A DNA stretch of 64,000 bases from Ollibium composti (GTDB lineage Bacteria > Pseudomonadota > Alphaproteobacteria > Rhizobiales > Rhizobiaceae), in the NCBI RefSeq assembly GCF_004801285.1, contig NZ_SSNY01000001.1, positions 558,001-622,000 on the forward strand. The letters are read 5' to 3'. Position numbers and translations under genes: made by a program. Below, piece after piece: positions 9,946-22,140 of this stretch (position 1 is its first letter; the number at the start of each line of letters is the position of its first letter). Under the pieces are notes generated by a model. That model saw nothing but the letters and a program-made list of their open reading frames with translations, was not told the origin of the DNA and made no database searches.

Positions 9946-11367
9946 TCAATCGATTTGATCGGAAATGCGGGCAAGACTTTCGTCGCGTCCCAGCACCGCC
10001 AGCACGTCGAAGACGCCCGGCGAGGTCGAACGGCCGGTGAGAGCGGCCCGCAGCGGCTGCGCCACCTTGCCGAGCTTCAGCCCCGCCTGTTCGGCATAGA
10101 CGCGCACCACCTGCTCGGCATTCGCCGCGCTCCAGTCGCCAAGCGCCTGCAAGCCGGGCAGGATGGCCTTCAGGATACCCCTGGCATCGGCATCGAGGAT
10201 CGCGGCGGCCTTCTCGTCGAGCGTGAGCGGCCGGTCGGCGACGATGAACCATGCACTGTCGGCGAGTTCCACCAGCGTCTTGGCGCGCTCCTTGAGGCCG
10301 GGCATGGCCTGGAGGAGCTGCGCCCTGGTCTTGTCGTTCAGCCTGTCCGCCAGCGCCTCGCCGTAGGGCAGGTGCGGCAGCGTCTCGATCAGGATCTTCG
10401 TCAGGGTCGCGTCGTCCATGGCGCGCATGTGGACGCCGTTCAGCGCCTCCAGCTTGGCGAAGTCGAAGCGCGCCGCGCCTTTGTTGACATCGACGATGTC
10501 GAACCATGAAATCATGTCGGCGATCGACATCACCTCGTCGTCGCCATGGCTCCAGCCCAGCCGGGCCAAGTAGTTGAGCAGCGCTTCCGGCAGGTAGCCC
10601 ATGGCGCGATAGGCCTCCACGCCCAGCGCGCCGTGGCGCTTGGAGAGCTTGGCGCCGTCGGCGCCGTGGATGAGCGGGATATGCGCCATCTTCGGCACGG
10701 CCCAGCCCATCGCCTCGTAGATGACGGTCTGGCGCGCGGCGTTGGTGAGATGGTCGTCGCCGCGGATGATGTGGGTGACGCCCATGTCGTGATCGTCCAC
10801 CACGACGGCGTGCATGTAGGTCGGCACGCCATCCGAACGCAGGATGATCAGGTCGTCGAGATCCTTGTTGGGAAAGCGCACCTCGCCCTGCACGAGGTCG
10901 TGCACCACGGTCTCGCCCTCGCGCGGCGCCTTGATGCGTACCGCACCTGGCACGCCCTTCGGCGCGTCGGCCGGGTCGCGGTCGCGCCACTGGCCGTTGT
11001 AGCGGGGTGGCAGGCCCTGTGCCCGCGCCGCCTCGCGCATCGCCGTCAGTTCCTCCGGCGTCTCGTAGGCGTAGTAGGCCTTGCCGGCGCGGACCAGCTC
11101 TTCGGCCACTTCGCGGTGACGCGCGACGCGCTGGAACTGGGAAACGGCGTCGCCGTCCCATGTCAGGCCGAGCCAGCTCAGGCCATCGAGGATGGCGGCG
11201 GTCGCCGCCTCGGTCGAGCGCTCGCGGTCGGTGTCCTCGATGCGCAAGAGCATCTTGCCGCCGGTATGGCGGGCATAGAGCCAGTTGAACAGCGCCGTGC
11301 GCGCCCCGCCTATGTGCAGGAAGCCGGTGGGCGAGGGGGCGAAGCGGGTGACGACCGTGTCGGACAT
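9946..11367 (-). CDS. gltX: Glutamyl-tRNA synthetase
   Basis: Charges tRNA-Glu with glutamate (class I). The ATG at 11367 gives 473 residues. HIGH-type motif FLHIGGART lies at about residues 15-25 and KMSKS-type LSKRHGA at about residue 250. The frame stays open far upstream, but those codons lie in the divergent promoter region shared with comEC and have no family similarity. The gene is alone on the minus strand here. Confidence 0.94.
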   Translation of the reverse strand: MSDTVVTRFAPSPTGFLHIGGARTALFNWLYARHTGGKMLLRIEDTDRERSTEAATAAILDGLSWLGLTWDGDAVSQFQRVARHREVAEELVRAGKAYYAYETPEELTAMREAARAQGLPPRYNGQWRDRDPADAPKGVPGAVRIKAPREGETVVHDLVQGEVRFPNKDLDDLIILRSDGVPTYMHAVVVDDHDMGVTHIIRGDDHLTNAARQTVIYEAMGWAVPKMAHIPLIHGADGAKLSKRHGALGVEAYRAMGYLPEALLNYLARLGWSHGDDEVMSIADMISWFDIVDVNKGAARFDFAKLEALNGVHMRAMDDATLTKILIETLPHLPYGEALADRLNDKTRAQLLQAMPGLKERAKTLVELADSAWFIVADRPLTLDEKAAAILDADARGILKAILPGLQALGDWSAANAEQVVRVYAEQAGLKLGKVAQPLRAALTGRSTSPGVFDVLAVLGRDESLARISDQID

Positions 11368-11464
11368 GGCGAAAAGCTCGGGCTTTGTGCGGATGCGGCG
11401 CCGGACTTTCCCGCGCCGCGCGTTCATGTAGCATAGGAGGTCCACGGCGCAAGGGGCAGGGCCG

Positions 11465-14050
11465 ATGGCCGGGCGGGACCGGGGAACGGAGCGCGGGAGA
11501 GGCGAAACGGACGGCGTCAATGAACGGGCGCTGTTTGCATCGCCGGACGCGCGCCTGTCAGCCGGCAGCGATCCTGCTTTGGAATCAGCTTTTCCCGGCC
11601 GACCCGACAATCCGGTGAAACCAGATGCCGCACTGTGGCGCTCTATAGTTGGTGACGAAGCCACGGCAGATCGGCCTGCGGTTGGCGATCCGGCGACGGG
11701 AGAGCTCCCGGTTTCGCCACGGCGGATGCCATCTGTCCGCTTGCCGTCCATCCGGCGACTGGCCCGCCGGTTGGCGCGTATTCCCTCGCCGCGTGGCGCG
11801 GCCGCCGGTTTGGCGGCAGCGGCCGCGACGGAACTGGATCGCGGCGTTGCCTTCCTGCTGGTGCCGGTGTTCCTGTCCGGCGGCGCGATCTTCTACTTCT
11901 CGCTCGCCGCCGAGCCCGGCTTTGTCCAGCCGATCGCCTGCGCCGTTGCCCTTGTCGTCGCGGTGCTGCTGGCGCGCCCGCGTCCACGCCTGCAGATGGC
12001 GCTGGCGGCCGCGCTTCTGGTGGCGCTGGGGGTGTTGTGCGCGAAGGTCGAAACCTGGCGCGCCTCGACCCTGATGCTCGGCGCGGAGGTGTCGACACGG
12101 CTGACGGGCCGCGTCGTCGCCATCGACGCCATGGCCAGCGGCCGCATACGACTCACCCTCGATGTCGTCTCCACCCGGCGCCCGACGCTGCTCTACCAGC
12201 CCGCGCGCGTGCGCCTTTCGGCGCGCGCAGTGCCCGCCGGGCTGGCAGCCGGCGATACTGTGAGCGGCTTCGTCCGGCTGTTGCCGCCGACCGGGCCGGT
12301 ACGGCCGGACAGCTACGACTTCTCCTTCGAAAGCTATTTCGACGGCATCGGCGCCAGCGGTTTCTTCCTCTCCAACCCCAAGCTGGAGAAAGCGGTGCCG
12401 GCATCGTTCGCGGCACGCCTGCCGGGGATGGTGGAACGCGCGCGCGACGCCATCGCCGAGCGCATCCGCGCCGCCATCGGCGGACCGGAGGGCGAGATCG
12501 CCGCGGCCCTCATGGTTGGCGTGCGCGCCGGCATTCCCGAATCCATCAACGAAGCGATGCGCAAGACCGGCATCTACCACATCATTTCGATTTCCGGCCT
12601 GCACATGGCGCTGGTGGCCGGCACGGTGATGGCCTTGCTGCGTGGCGCCTTCGCGCTGTTCCCGAATTTTTCCTCGCGCCGCCCGGTGAAGAAATATGCG
12701 GCGGGTGCGGCCTTGTTCGCCATCGCGGCCTACCTGTTCATCTCAGGCGTGGTCGTGGCGGCCGAGCGCAGCTTTATCATGCTGGCGGTGATGTTGACCG
12801 CCGTGCTGTTCGATCGCGCGGCACTGACCATGCGCAACCTTGCGATCTCGGCCATCGCCGTCGTCGTCGTGTCGCCGCACGAGGTGGTCGGGCCGAGCTT
12901 CCAGATGTCTTTCGCCGCCACCGCCGCCCTTGTCGGTGCCTATGCCGGCTGGAGCGACAGGCGGGCCGCGAGCGGCGGCGGCACGCCGCCGCCCAACCGT
13001 TCATGGTCGGGCGCCGTCGTGCACCGGATGGTGGCCGCGACCGCCGCCCTGGCGGTGACGTCCATCGTCGCCGGCAGTGCCACGACCCTCTATGCCATGT
13101 GGCATTTCCAGCGCGTCGCGCCGCTCAGCCTTTTCGCCAACCTGGCCGTGATGCCGATCGTCTCGGTGCTGGTGATGCCGTTCGCCGTGTTTGCCGCGCT
13201 AGCCATGCCGTTCGGAGCGGACTGGCCGTTTCTCTACGTCATGGGCAAGGGGCTGGCGGCGATGATCGCGATTTCCGGGTGGATCGCCGAGCGCTCGCCG
13301 CTCGACGCCGTCGGGCTGGTGTCTGTCCAGTCGGTCTTGCTGGTCACCGTCGCGCTGGTGATCGCCACCATGACGACGACGTGGCTCAGGCTGGCGGCGC
13401 TGCCCTTCGCGCTGGCCGGGCTGTTGACGATCCATCAGGTCAGGACACCGGACGCGCTGGTTTCCGAGGACGCGCGGCTGGTGGCGCTGCCGATCGGCGG
13501 CGGCGAGCTCGCCATCAACCGGGCGCGGCCGAACGAATTCACCTCAGACAACTGGCGGCGCGCGCTCGACGCCGAGACGCTGGTGAAACCCGAGGCGCTG
13601 AAAGGCAAGGACATGCGCTTCGTCACCACCGACGCCGCGCTCGATCTGCCACCCGGAACGCCGTTCCTGTGCGCGGGCAAGCTCTGTATCGCCCGCCACA
13701 CCTCCGGCGCTATCGTCGTGTGGGCGCAAAAAGTTGCCGATGCGCAGCCGGCCTGCGCCTATGCGGCGCTGATCGTCATCGCCGACGCGACCGCGAAAAA
13801 TCCCTGTCGGGATCTGCCCGTCGCCGTCGTCACCGCCAGCGACCTGGCGCGCTCCGGCAGCGCGGCCATTACGTTCGATCCGGTCGCGGCCGACCGGCCG
13901 CCGCAGGTCGGTTTCGCCGTCGAGGAAAACTATCGCCCATGGCATGCCCAACGCGCCTTTTCGCGCGAGGCGAGGGGACTGATGCCGTATCAGCGCAAGA
14001 CCGGCAACAAGAAACAGCAGCGGCGGAGGACAGGCTCACGGCCGGGATGA
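11465..14050 (+). CDS. comEC: ComEC/Rec2-type membrane protein
   Basis: Inner-membrane channel family for ssDNA uptake. 861 residues if started at 11465, but the first ~130 are low-complexity and the true start could be later. Then come membrane segments, a DUF4131-like region (about 200-330), and the competence domain with [11 protein letters not shown] and [14 protein letters not shown] (about 345-385) followed by many hydrophobic helices to about residue 660. The C-terminus (660-861) shows no HxHxDH motif, so a metallo-beta-lactamase nuclease domain seems to be missing, as in other alphaproteobacterial versions. Divergent from gltX. Confidence 0.85.
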   Translation: MAGRDRGTERGRGETDGVNERALFASPDARLSAGSDPALESAFPGRPDNPVKPDAALWRSIVGDEATADRPAVGDPATGELPVSPRRMPSVRLPSIRRLARRLARIPSPRGAAAGLAAAAATELDRGVAFLLVPVFLSGGAIFYFSLAAEPGFVQPIACAVALVVAVLLARPRPRLQMALAAALLVALGVLCAKVETWRASTLMLGAEVSTRLTGRVVAIDAMASGRIRLTLDVVSTRRPTLLYQPARVRLSARAVPAGLAAGDTVSGFVRLLPPTGPVRPDSYDFSFESYFDGIGASGFFLSNPKLEKAVPASFAARLPGMVERARDAIAERIRAAIGGPEGEIAAALMVGVRAGIPESINEAMRKTGIYHIISISGLHMALVAGTVMALLRGAFALFPNFSSRRPVKKYAAGAALFAIAAYLFISGVVVAAERSFIMLAVMLTAVLFDRAALTMRNLAISAIAVVVVSPHEVVGPSFQMSFAATAALVGAYAGWSDRRAASGGGTPPPNRSWSGAVVHRMVAATAALAVTSIVAGSATTLYAMWHFQRVAPLSLFANLAVMPIVSVLVMPFAVFAALAMPFGADWPFLYVMGKGLAAMIAISGWIAERSPLDAVGLVSVQSVLLVTVALVIATMTTTWLRLAALPFALAGLLTIHQVRTPDALVSEDARLVALPIGGGELAINRARPNEFTSDNWRRALDAETLVKPEALKGKDMRFVTTDAALDLPPGTPFLCAGKLCIARHTSGAIVVWAQKVADAQPACAYAALIVIADATAKNPCRDLPVAVVTASDLARSGSAAITFDPVAADRPPQVGFAVEENYRPWHAQRAFSREARGLMPYQRKTGNKKQQRRRTGSRPG

Positions 14051-14072
14051 CGGCGTCGGTGCCGCTGCTCCC

Positions 14073-14810
14073 TCAATACCGCCGGATCAGGCCGACCAGC
14101 TTGCCGCGCACCGAAACACGGTCAGGGCCGAAGATACGGGTTTCGTAGGCCGGGTTGGCGGCCTCCAGCGCGATCGAGGCGCCCTTGCGACGGAAGCGCT
14201 TCAGCGTCGCCTCCTCGTCGTCGACGATGGCCACGACGATCTCGCCCGGCGTCGCCGTATTGGCGTTCTTGATGATGACGGTGTCGCCGTCGAAAATGCC
14301 GGCCTCGATCATCGAATCGCCCTTCACCTCGAGCGCGTAGTGCTCGCCGCCGGAAATCATCTCGGGGGGGACGGTGATGGAATGAGTCCTGTGTTCGATC
14401 GCGGCGATCGGCACGCCGGCCGCGATCCGGCCCATGACGGGGATCGACACCGCCGAACCGGCGTCGTCATTGCCGGCGGCATGCAGGCGCTGCGCTTCCC
14501 TGGCGGGTCGTCCGGCGCCCGGACCGCCTTGCCCGAGGCCGCCCTGGATGACGCCCGGCGAAAACTTCCTCGCCGCGTTGAGGCCCGGCGCGATGGAATC
14601 GGGCAGCCGCAGCACTTCCAGCGCGCGCGCCCGGTTCGGCAGCCGGCGGATGAAGCCGCGCTCCTCCAGCGCCGTGATGAGCCGGTGGATGCCGGACTTG
14701 GAGGCAAGGTCCAGCGCTTCCTTCATCTCGTCGAAGGACGGGGGAATGCCGCTCTCCTTCAGCCTTTCATGGATGAACAGGAGAAGCTCGTGTTGCTTGC
14801 GTGTCAGCAT
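14073..14810 (-). CDS. lexA: LexA SOS repressor
   Basis: Represses the SOS regulon and self-cleaves when RecA is activated. The ATG at 14810 gives 245 residues starting MLTRKQHEL. Winged-helix DNA-binding domain covers residues 1-70. The catalytic peptidase domain (about 130-240) has a Ser within the GDSM segment and a Lys further on in the KNANT/VVAIVDD region. The linker is longer than in E. coli, as usual for alphaproteobacteria. An upstream frame extension has no family support. A LexA box lies 60-74 bp upstream, indicating autoregulation. Confidence 0.95.
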   Translation of the reverse strand: MLTRKQHELLLFIHERLKESGIPPSFDEMKEALDLASKSGIHRLITALEERGFIRRLPNRARALEVLRLPDSIAPGLNAARKFSPGVIQGGLGQGGPGAGRPAREAQRLHAAGNDDAGSAVSIPVMGRIAAGVPIAAIEHRTHSITVPPEMISGGEHYALEVKGDSMIEAGIFDGDTVIIKNANTATPGEIVVAIVDDEEATLKRFRRKGASIALEAANPAYETRIFGPDRVSVRGKLVGLIRRY

Positions 14811-14869
14811 GGCGGACCCCCAGGCGCTCGAAACAGAATCGGAAAACAAACCCGGAACAAACACTATCT

Positions 14870-14884
14870 GTTCCAGTTGTGTTC
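14870..14884. promoter_or_regulatory. Alphaproteobacterial LexA box
   Basis: GTTCCAGTTGTGTTC matches the alphaproteobacterial consensus GTTC-N7-GTTC exactly. It lies between moeA and lexA, so it would control lexA itself. Confidence 0.85.
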
Positions 14885-14924
14885 CGCAACCGTTTAAAGT
14901 TTCATGAATGCCTTGACGATTTGT

Positions 14925-16130
14925 TCAGCGCAGCATCAGCACCGGGCAGGTGTCGCCCTCGGCGGCCGCCGGCGCGTGCGGCGCGCGCACGATCAGGCCG
15001 TTGGCGTCGGCCAGCTTGCGCAGCATCGAGGAATCCTGGATGCCGAAGGGCGTGGCGACGAGACGCCCGCCGTCTTCGCGCACGACCGCCCTGACGTAGT
15101 CCTCGCGGCGGTCGTTCTCCCGCATTGCGGCGCCGAGGTGGGCGATTCGGATATCTTGCGCGAAGGGACGGCCGCCGAGCTTCGCCAGAAGCGGTTTTAC
15201 GAAAAGCTGCGAGCACACCAGGCTGGCGACCGGATTGCCGGGCAGGCCGATGCAGCGGATGGCGCCCATGCGGCCGAACATCAGCGGCTTGCCGGGGCGC
15301 ATGGCGATCTTCCAGAAATCCAGCGTCATGCCTTCGCCGGTCAGCACGTCGTGGACGAGATCGTGGTCGCCGACGGAAGCACCGCCCAGCGTGACGATGA
15401 CGTCGGCGCCCGCCGCGACCGCTTGTCGGACCAGCGCCGCGATGGCCTCCTTGCGGTCGGCGGCGATGCCGAGGTCGAGCGCCGTAGCGCCCACCGAAGC
15501 GGCGGCGGCGGCGACGCCATAGGCATTGGAGGAGATGATCTGGTCGGGGCCGAGGGCGTCTCCGGGTGCCACCAGTTCGTCGCCGGTGGCGATGATGGCG
15601 ACCAGCGGGCGGCGCACCACCTCAAGACGCGGGTGGTTGGCGGATGCGGCGAGCGACAGTGCCGCCGGATCGAGCAAGCGCCCTTTTTCCAGAAGCAGGT
15701 CGCCCTCGCGGAAATCCAGCCCGGCGCGACGGATGTTGCGCTCGGCGGCGGTGGGCTCCAGCACCTCTATCGCGCCGTTGCCGAGAGCGCGCACGTTTTC
15801 CTGGATGACGATGGTATCGGCGCCGGCCGGCAGCGGCGCGCCGGTGAAGACGCGCACGGCCTGGCCCGGCCCGACCGTGCCGTCGAACGCGCGCCCGGCC
15901 GGGGCGGCGCCGATCACCGTCAGCCGGGCAGGGGCGGCGGCGACGTCGGCGGCGCGGGTGGCGTAGCCGTCCATGGCGGATGCGTCGAACGGCGGCTGCG
16001 TGCGGAGTGCTGCGACCGGTTCGGCCAGAACGCGGTCATGGGCTTCGTGCAGGGCCACGCTTTCTGCCGGCAGCGGCTCGACGCCGTCGAGTAGGCGGGT
16101 CAGCGCTTCCGCGACAGGCACCAGCGTCAT
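14925..16130 (-). CDS. moeA: Molybdopterin molybdotransferase MoeA (gephyrin-like)
   Basis: Inserts molybdate into adenylated molybdopterin in the cytoplasm. 401 residues with N-terminal MoeA domains I/II ([24 protein letters not shown] about 48-57), central MoCF-binding domain (TGDELV, SSNAYG, and [12 protein letters not shown] about 255-270), and domain IV at the end. Its 5' end overlaps the moaC stop by 4 bp, so it is translationally coupled at the end of ppiD-trpD-trpC-moaC-moeA. Confidence 0.94.
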   Translation of the reverse strand: MTLVPVAEALTRLLDGVEPLPAESVALHEAHDRVLAEPVAALRTQPPFDASAMDGYATRAADVAAAPARLTVIGAAPAGRAFDGTVGPGQAVRVFTGAPLPAGADTIVIQENVRALGNGAIEVLEPTAAERNIRRAGLDFREGDLLLEKGRLLDPAALSLAASANHPRLEVVRRPLVAIIATGDELVAPGDALGPDQIISSNAYGVAAAAASVGATALDLGIAADRKEAIAALVRQAVAAGADVIVTLGGASVGDHDLVHDVLTGEGMTLDFWKIAMRPGKPLMFGRMGAIRCIGLPGNPVASLVCSQLFVKPLLAKLGGRPFAQDIRIAHLGAAMRENDRREDYVRAVVREDGGRLVATPFGIQDSSMLRKLADANGLIVRAPHAPAAAEGDTCPVLMLR

Positions 16131-16633
16131 CGGCCTGCTGCCCCGTCTTCGTCAGCTTTGTAGCTGCCGGACTTGCCGCCGGTCTTCTCGACCAGCCTGA
16201 TGCCGGAAATCGTCATGGCGCGGTCGACCGCCTTGGCCATGTCGTAGATGGTCAGGCAGGCGACGGACGCGGCGGTCAGCGCCTCCATCTCGACGCCCGT
16301 CTTGCCGGTGACGCGCGCCAGCGCCGTCACCTTCAGGCCGGGCAGCGCCTCGACCGGTTCGATGTCCACCGAAACCTTGGTCAGAAGCAGCGGATGGCAG
16401 AGCGGGATCAGTTCGTGCGTCTTCTTGGCGGCCATGATGCCGGCAATGCGCGCCGTGCCCAGCACGTCGCCCTTTTTCGCGTTGCCGGCCACGATGGTCG
16501 CCAGCGTCTCGGGCTTCATCGAGACGAAGCCTTCGGCGACCGCCGTGCGCTCGGTCTCGGCCTTGGCGCCGACATCGACCATATGCGCCTCGCCCTGGGC
16601 GCCGATATGGGTGAGGCCGGAAGCGCCGCCCAT
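16127..16633 (-). CDS. moaC: Cyclic pyranopterin monophosphate synthase MoaC
   Basis: Acts with MoaA in the first step of molybdenum cofactor synthesis. The ATG at 16633 gives 168 residues. Family motifs: [27 protein letters not shown] and [20 protein letters not shown]. It starts two bases after the trpC stop and ends overlapping moeA. The pairing of trp and moa genes in one operon is common in this order. Confidence 0.95.
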   Translation of the reverse strand: MGGASGLTHIGAQGEAHMVDVGAKAETERTAVAEGFVSMKPETLATIVAGNAKKGDVLGTARIAGIMAAKKTHELIPLCHPLLLTKVSVDIEPVEALPGLKVTALARVTGKTGVEMEALTAASVACLTIYDMAKAVDRAMTISGIRLVEKTGGKSGSYKADEDGAAGR

Positions 16634-16635
16634 GG

Positions 16636-17451
16636 TCAGGCCTGCGCCGCTATCGCGGCATCGAGGCCGAGCAAGGCGCGGGTTGCCGTCGTCACGTCGG
16701 GCTGTCGCATCAGGCTTTCGCCGACGAGGAAGGTGCCGATGCCGACCTTTTCCAACCTGCGGCAATCGGCATGGGTGAAGATGCCGCTTTCGCCGACAAG
16801 CAGCCGGTCGGCCGGCACCAGCTTCGCCAGCCGCTCGGAGGTTTCCAGCGTCGTCTCGAAGGTGCGCAGGTTGCGGTTGTTGATGCCGATCAGGCGGGAC
16901 GACAGTTTCAGCGCCCGCTCGGTCTCGGCCTCGTCATGCACCTCGATCAGCGCGTCCATGCCGAGTTCGAGAGCCGCATCCTCCAGCGCGCGCGCCATGG
17001 CGTCGTCGACGCAGGCCATGATGATGAGGATGGCGTCGGCGCCCCAGGCGCGCGCCTCGTAGACCTGATAGGGGTCGAACAGGAAATCCTTGCGCAAGGC
17101 GGGCAGGGCGGTCGCCGCGCGGGCGGCGGTCAAAAATTCCGGCGCGCCCTGGAAGGAGGGCGCGTCGGTCAGCACCGACAGGCAGGCGGCGCCGCCGGCT
17201 TCGTAGGCGCGGGCCAGCGCCGGCGGGTCGAAGTCGGCGCGGATCAGCCCCTTGGATGGGCTCGCCTTCTTCACCTCGGCGATCAGAGCGAAGCGGCCCT
17301 GCGCGCGCTTGCGCTCGAGTGCCGCGCGAAAGCCGCGTGGGGCGTCGGCGTCCTTCGCCCGCGCCCTGATCTCGGCCAGCGGCAGGCGCGCCTTGGCGGC
17401 GGCGATCTCGTCGCGCTTGTAGGCTTCGATCTTTTTCAGGATGTCGGTCAT
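16636..17451 (-). CDS. trpC: Indole-3-glycerol phosphate synthase
   Basis: Closes the pyrrole ring in tryptophan synthesis. 271-residue monofunctional TIM barrel. Signature segments are [12 protein letters not shown] (about residues 52-63), [28 protein letters not shown] and LVGESGI. The start codon is three bases after the trpD stop, within the trpD-trpC-moaC-moeA run. Confidence 0.96.
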   Translation of the reverse strand: MTDILKKIEAYKRDEIAAAKARLPLAEIRARAKDADAPRGFRAALERKRAQGRFALIAEVKKASPSKGLIRADFDPPALARAYEAGGAACLSVLTDAPSFQGAPEFLTAARAATALPALRKDFLFDPYQVYEARAWGADAILIIMACVDDAMARALEDAALELGMDALIEVHDEAETERALKLSSRLIGINNRNLRTFETTLETSERLAKLVPADRLLVGESGIFTHADCRRLEKVGIGTFLVGESLMRQPDVTTATRALLGLDAAIAAQA

Positions 17452-17454
17452 GGC

Positions 17455-18465
17455 CTATTCGTTCGACACCTTGACCAGCTTTTCCAGCACGGCATGCGCC
17501 TTGCCCGCGTCGATGGCCGCAGCGGCCGCGGCGATGCCGTCTTTCAGTGTCGCCGCCTTGCCGGCGACGACGAGGCCGGCGCCGGCATTCATCAGCACGG
17601 TGTCGCGATAGGCGCCCGGCTTGCCCGAGAGCACGCCGCGCAAGGCCTCTGCATTGTAGGCCGCGTCGCCGCCGCGCAACTCGTCCTTGGTGTGGCGCGA
17701 CAGGCCGAATTCCTCAGGCGTCAGCGTGAAGGTGCGGATTGTGCCGTTCGCCAGTTCGGCGACATGCGTCTCGCCGGTCGTGGTGATCTCGTCGTAGCCG
17801 TCGCCATGAACGACCCAGACATGATCGGAACCAAGCGCCTTGAGGGTCTCGGCCACCGGCTCCACCCATTCCGGTGCGAAGACGCCGACAAGCTGTCGGG
17901 CGACACCGGCGGGATTGGTCAGGGGACCGAGCAAATTGAAGATGGTGCGGGTGCCGAGTTCGACCCTGATCGGTCCGACATGCTTCATGGCCGGATGATG
18001 GTTCGGCGCGAACATGAAGCCGATTCCTGCCTTGCCGACGCAACGGCCGATATCTTCGGGAGGCTGATCCAATTTGACACCGAGCGCCGTCAGCACGTCG
18101 GCGGTTCCGGTCAATGAGGACAGGCCGCGGTTGCCGTGCTTGGCCACCGGCACGCCGCAGGCAGCGACGACGAAGGCCGAGGCGGTGGAGATGTTGACGC
18201 TGTGCGAGCCGTCGCCGCCGGTGCCGACGATGTCGACCGCGCCGGCGGGCGCCGTAACGCGCAGCATCTTGTCGCGCATGGTGGCGACGGCGCCGGAAAT
18301 CTCGTCGACGGTCTCGCCGCGCGCCCTGAGCGCCATCAGGAAGCCGCCGATCTGGCCCGGCGTCGCGTCGCCCGACATGATGATGTCGAATGCCTCGCGC
18401 GCCTCGGCGAAGGTGAGCGGGGAGCCTGCCGCAACCTTGGCGATATGCGGCTTCAGCGCGCTCAT
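17455..18465 (-). CDS. trpD: Anthranilate phosphoribosyltransferase
   Basis: Transfers phosphoribose from PRPP to anthranilate. 336 residues. PRPP-binding [14 protein letters not shown] lies at about residues 82-95, then KHGNRGLSS and the metal-binding E/D near MKHVGPIR. Its ATG overlaps the ppiD stop in an ATGA junction, so translation is coupled to the chaperone gene upstream. trpE/trpG are not in this window. Confidence 0.96.
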   Translation of the reverse strand: MSALKPHIAKVAAGSPLTFAEAREAFDIIMSGDATPGQIGGFLMALRARGETVDEISGAVATMRDKMLRVTAPAGAVDIVGTGGDGSHSVNISTASAFVVAACGVPVAKHGNRGLSSLTGTADVLTALGVKLDQPPEDIGRCVGKAGIGFMFAPNHHPAMKHVGPIRVELGTRTIFNLLGPLTNPAGVARQLVGVFAPEWVEPVAETLKALGSDHVWVVHGDGYDEITTTGETHVAELANGTIRTFTLTPEEFGLSRHTKDELRGGDAAYNAEALRGVLSGKPGAYRDTVLMNAGAGLVVAGKAATLKDGIAAAAAAIDAGKAHAVLEKLVKVSNE

Positions 18466-20348
18466 TGCTGCGCCTGTTCGACGGCGACCTGGTCGATGCG
18501 TACGTCGTACTGGGTTTGCAATTGCGCCACGAGCTCGTCGAGCAGATCGTCCGAAAGGCCGCCGGCGAAGGATTTCTGCGCATCCTCCGGAACGGAGCTT
18601 GCATCGGCGCCTGCCGGCTCGAACACCTCGGCGACCTTGAACAGGATCTCGCCGTCGCCGGTCGGGGAGGGCACGATGCCCGTGCCGCCTTCGCCGACGC
18701 CGAACATGATGGCGGCACCCGCCTTGCCGAAGTCGGCGTCGTCGGCCTCGCGCTTCAACCCGCGCTTGGTCTGCTTTTCCAGCTTCAGTTCGGTTGCCAG
18801 CGCGTCGAGCGACGTGCCGTCCTTGAGCCGCTTTTCCAGCTCGGCCGCCTTGGCGGAGAGCCGCTTGGTGGTTTCCTCGGCCGTCCAGTCGGCGGCGACC
18901 TTCTGGCGTACCTCGTCCAGCGTACGGTCGCGAGCGGGGGTCACCGAGACGACCTCGTAGAACAGGTAGCCGTTGTTCGCCGTGGTCAGTCCGTCGTTCT
19001 CGATGCCCGCTTCGGCGTCGAAGACGGCGCGGATGAGGGCGGCCGATTCCGGCAGGTCCTTGATGACGCTGCCGTCCGGCCGCTGGCCGGCGCGGTCGAC
19101 GGCGTCGACGGTGACGACCTTGAGCTTCAGCTTGTCGGCGGCCTCCTGCAGGGTCGCGCCGCCGGCGCGGGCGTCCTCATAGGAATCGTGCACATCGAGC
19201 AGGATGCGGTTGGCCTCGCCGAGCGCGATCTGCTTGCGGATTTCATCCGAGACCTCGGCAAGCGGCTTGACGACTTCCGGCGTGATGGCGGTGACGCGCA
19301 GCAGCACCGGGCCGAAGCTGCCCTGGACGACACCGCTGACCTGGTTGAGGCCGAGCGCGAAGGCCGCGTCGGCGACTGCCTTGTCTGCGATCTTGTCCTT
19401 CGACAGGGTGCCGAGCAAGGTGTCGGCCTCGGTCTTGCCCTGCGCCGTCGCGAGCTTGTCGAAGGTGCCGCCGGCCTTGAGCGAATCGAGCGCCGCCTGG
19501 GCCTCCTCGGGCGTCTTGAACACCAGCTGCTCGATCGTGCGGGTTTCCGGCGTCGTATAGCGCTCCTTGTTCTTCTCGTAGTCTTCCTGGACTTGGCTGT
19601 CGCTGATCGAGCTCAGGTCCATGATGTCCTCGGGCTCGAGGCGGACATAGGAGAACTTGCGGTATTCGGGAGCCGCATAGGTCTTCTTGTTTTCCTCGAA
19701 ATAGGCCTTCAGCACGTCGTCGCTCGGGGCCTCGATCGGCTCGACCATCGACTTCGGCAGCGAGAGGTAGTCGATCGTGCGGTCTTCGCCGCGATAGAGC
19801 GCCACGGCCTTGAGGAAGGTGTCCGGGGCCTTCAACCCGTCGGAGACGGCTTCGACGATCTGCTGGCGCACGGCGACCTGGCCGCGGTTCTTCAGATAAT
19901 CCTCCGGCCGCATGCCGACCTGCCGCAAGACATATTCGAACATCTGCCGGTCGAACTGGCCGTTCTGTCCCCGGAAGGCGGGGTCCTCGCGGGTCAGCTC
20001 GGCCAGCCGGTCCTTGGAGAGGCCGAGGCTCATCTTGCGTGCCTGCTCGTCGAGCACGGCGCCGGAGACGAGCTGCGCCAGAACCTGGTTGTCGATGCCC
20101 AGCGCCTTCGCCTGGTCGCGCGTCAGCCGCTGGCCGAACTGCTGCGACATGGCGTTGATCTGGCGGTCGTAGGCGAGGCGGTATTCGGTCACCGAAACGG
20201 AGGTGCCGCCGGCGGTGATGACCGACTCGTGGCCGGCGACGCCCGCTATGCGGCCGGAGATGCCCCAGACCGCGAAGCTGAGGACCAGGATCGACAGCAG
20301 GGTCTTGGCTACCCAGGTTCCTGCCGCGTTTCTCAAAGTTCCGAGCAT
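18462..20348 (-). CDS. ppiD: PpiD-type membrane-anchored peptidyl-prolyl isomerase
   Basis: Periplasmic foldase/chaperone anchored in the inner membrane. The ATG at 20348 gives 628 residues: one N-terminal membrane segment (about 13-33), a SurA-N/PpiD helical domain (40-240), a parvulin-like rotamase region (about 240-370, poorly conserved) and a C-terminal helical region. Head-to-head with tpiA and coupled to trpD by an ATGA overlap. Whether the parvulin domain is catalytically active cannot be told by eye. Confidence 0.9.
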   Translation of the reverse strand: MLGTLRNAAGTWVAKTLLSILVLSFAVWGISGRIAGVAGHESVITAGGTSVSVTEYRLAYDRQINAMSQQFGQRLTRDQAKALGIDNQVLAQLVSGAVLDEQARKMSLGLSKDRLAELTREDPAFRGQNGQFDRQMFEYVLRQVGMRPEDYLKNRGQVAVRQQIVEAVSDGLKAPDTFLKAVALYRGEDRTIDYLSLPKSMVEPIEAPSDDVLKAYFEENKKTYAAPEYRKFSYVRLEPEDIMDLSSISDSQVQEDYEKNKERYTTPETRTIEQLVFKTPEEAQAALDSLKAGGTFDKLATAQGKTEADTLLGTLSKDKIADKAVADAAFALGLNQVSGVVQGSFGPVLLRVTAITPEVVKPLAEVSDEIRKQIALGEANRILLDVHDSYEDARAGGATLQEAADKLKLKVVTVDAVDRAGQRPDGSVIKDLPESAALIRAVFDAEAGIENDGLTTANNGYLFYEVVSVTPARDRTLDEVRQKVAADWTAEETTKRLSAKAAELEKRLKDGTSLDALATELKLEKQTKRGLKREADDADFGKAGAAIMFGVGEGGTGIVPSPTGDGEILFKVAEVFEPAGADASSVPEDAQKSFAGGLSDDLLDELVAQLQTQYDVRIDQVAVEQAQQ

Positions 20349-20470
20349 GATGCCGTCCAAATTGCCTGTCGCCAAGCGCAATAGCGTCCTTCCTTTCCAG
20401 TGTCGATTGCTTTGTGACCTGTTTTTGGTAGTGAGGACGCTCGGCAAACGGCCATCGGAGACAACAGCCC

Positions 20471-21235
20471 ATGACACCCGGAATCCGCCCGCTCGTCGCC
20501 GGCAACTGGAAGATGAACGGCACCGGCGCCTCGCTGAACCAGCTTCTGATGATCGGCAACGGCTTCATGAGCGGCCTGGATGCCGAGACGGAAGCGCTGG
20601 TTTGCGTGCCGGCCACGCTCTTGACGCGGGCGGCGGAAATCCTGTCGCGCACGCCCGTCCATGTCGGCGGCGAGGATTGCCATGCCGAGGAGAGCGGCGC
20701 CCATACCGGCGACATTTCGGCCGAGATGCTGAAGGATGCCGGCGCCAGCCACGTCATCGTCGGCCACTCCGAGCGCCGCGCCGATCACGGCGAGGACGAC
20801 GCGACGGTGCATGCCAAGGCGGCCGCGGCCTGGCGGGCGGGTCTCGTCGCCATCATCTGCATCGGTGAGACGCGCGCCGAACGCGAAGCCGGCGCCACGC
20901 TCGACGTGCTGTCGCGCCAGATCGCCGGATCGGTGCCGGTGAGCGCCACCCCCGCCAACACGGTTCTCGCCTATGAGCCGGTCTGGGCGATCGGTACGGG
21001 CCTGACGCCGACCGCCGCCGACGTCGCCGAAGCGCATGCGCACATCCGGGCGCGGCTGGTGGAGAAGCTGGGGCCGGCGGCAGCGAAGATCCGCATCCTC
21101 TATGGCGGCTCGGTGAAACCGTCCAATGCGCGCGAACTGCTGTCGGTCGCCAATGTCGACGGCGCGCTGGTCGGCGGGGCCAGCCTCAAGGCCGCCGATT
21201 TCCTCGGCATCGCGGAATCCTATCAGGCCGTCTGA
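20471..21235 (+). CDS. tpiA: Triosephosphate isomerase
   Basis: Interconverts dihydroxyacetone phosphate and glyceraldehyde 3-phosphate. 254-residue TIM barrel. The substrate Lys is in AGNWKMNG (about residue 13), the catalytic His in VGHSERR (about 97), and the catalytic Glu in [11 protein letters not shown] (about 170). The phosphate-binding YGGSVKP is at about 215. Divergent from ppiD with a 122-bp shared promoter region. Confidence 0.97.
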   Translation: MTPGIRPLVAGNWKMNGTGASLNQLLMIGNGFMSGLDAETEALVCVPATLLTRAAEILSRTPVHVGGEDCHAEESGAHTGDISAEMLKDAGASHVIVGHSERRADHGEDDATVHAKAAAAWRAGLVAIICIGETRAEREAGATLDVLSRQIAGSVPVSATPANTVLAYEPVWAIGTGLTPTAADVAEAHAHIRARLVEKLGPAAAKIRILYGGSVKPSNARELLSVANVDGALVGGASLKAADFLGIAESYQAV

Positions 21236-21384
21236 GCCCATCCAGCGGCCCGCGCGGTTGCAAAGCCGCCCGACGGCCCCATATTCGGGGCACGGGCTTG
21301 GAAATGCCACGAAAGCATTGTATTGAGCCGCCTCCAATCGAGCGGCTGCGTTCGCGCAGGCCGGACGCCTTACCGGGATAGATA

Positions 21385-21927
21385 ATGGAAACCGTACTGA
21401 TCGTCGTCCATCTCATGGTCGTGCTCGCGCTTGTCGGCGTGGTGCTGCTGCAACGCTCCGAAGGCGGCGGGCTCGGCATCGGCGGCGGTTCCGGTTTCAT
21501 GACGGCGCGCGGCGCCGCCAACGCGCTGACGCGCGCGACGGCGATCCTGGCGACGATCTTCTTCGCCACCTCGCTTATCCTGTCGATGGTCGCCCGTTAC
21601 GGCGAAAAGCCCATCGACATCCTCGACCGGCTGCCGGCCGCCAGCCAGGACGGCTCGGGCCAGAGCAGCGGCGGCCAGAACGGTGGCGGCAAGGGCGTGC
21701 TCGACCAGTTGCCCGGCTCGACGGCTCCGGCCGCGCCCGCCAACCAGACGACGCCGCCGACCGACGGCGGTTCCGCCACCACCGCGCCGGCTCCGGCCGC
21801 CCCGGCCGAGCCACAGGCGAACGCGCCCACGATGGCACCGCAGGCTCCCGCCGCTCCGGCGAGCGAGGCTCCGGCCAACGACGGCGGCGCCATGAAGCCG
21901 GCCGCGCCGCAGGTTCCCAACCAGTAA
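21385..21927 (+). CDS. secG: Preprotein translocase subunit SecG
   Basis: Accessory subunit of the SecYEG channel. 180 residues: two membrane helices within the first ~75, separated by the typical SEGGGLGIGGGSGFM loop. Then comes a long low-complexity tail (about 85-180) rich in Ala, Pro and Gln, common in rhizobial SecG and probably disordered. Followed by a separate L,D-transpeptidase gene. Confidence 0.92.
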   Translation: METVLIVVHLMVVLALVGVVLLQRSEGGGLGIGGGSGFMTARGAANALTRATAILATIFFATSLILSMVARYGEKPIDILDRLPAASQDGSGQSSGGQNGGGKGVLDQLPGSTAPAAPANQTTPPTDGGSATTAPAPAAPAEPQANAPTMAPQAPAAPASEAPANDGGAMKPAAPQVPNQ

Positions 21928-22140
21928 CGGTTTATATCAGCCTGCCGAAATCTGTTGTCGTTTGAACACAGTCGCGGCAAATGCCGCGTTATCACAAAGA
22001 TTCGAACGGGTATGGCGGACCGGCGCGCTTGAGCGCCATCCGCTGATTCGACTATAGCTTGCCTGCGGCAGATCGGCTCCCTCGCGGGGGAGGCGGGGCT
22101 ATGCCGTGGGCAACACGCATATCTGATCGGATTTTTCGTC

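Noticed and set aside
18465..20384. Long plus-strand frame opposite ppiD
   Set aside because: Same explanation: composition-driven antisense frame; ppiD has the domains and coupling to trpD.
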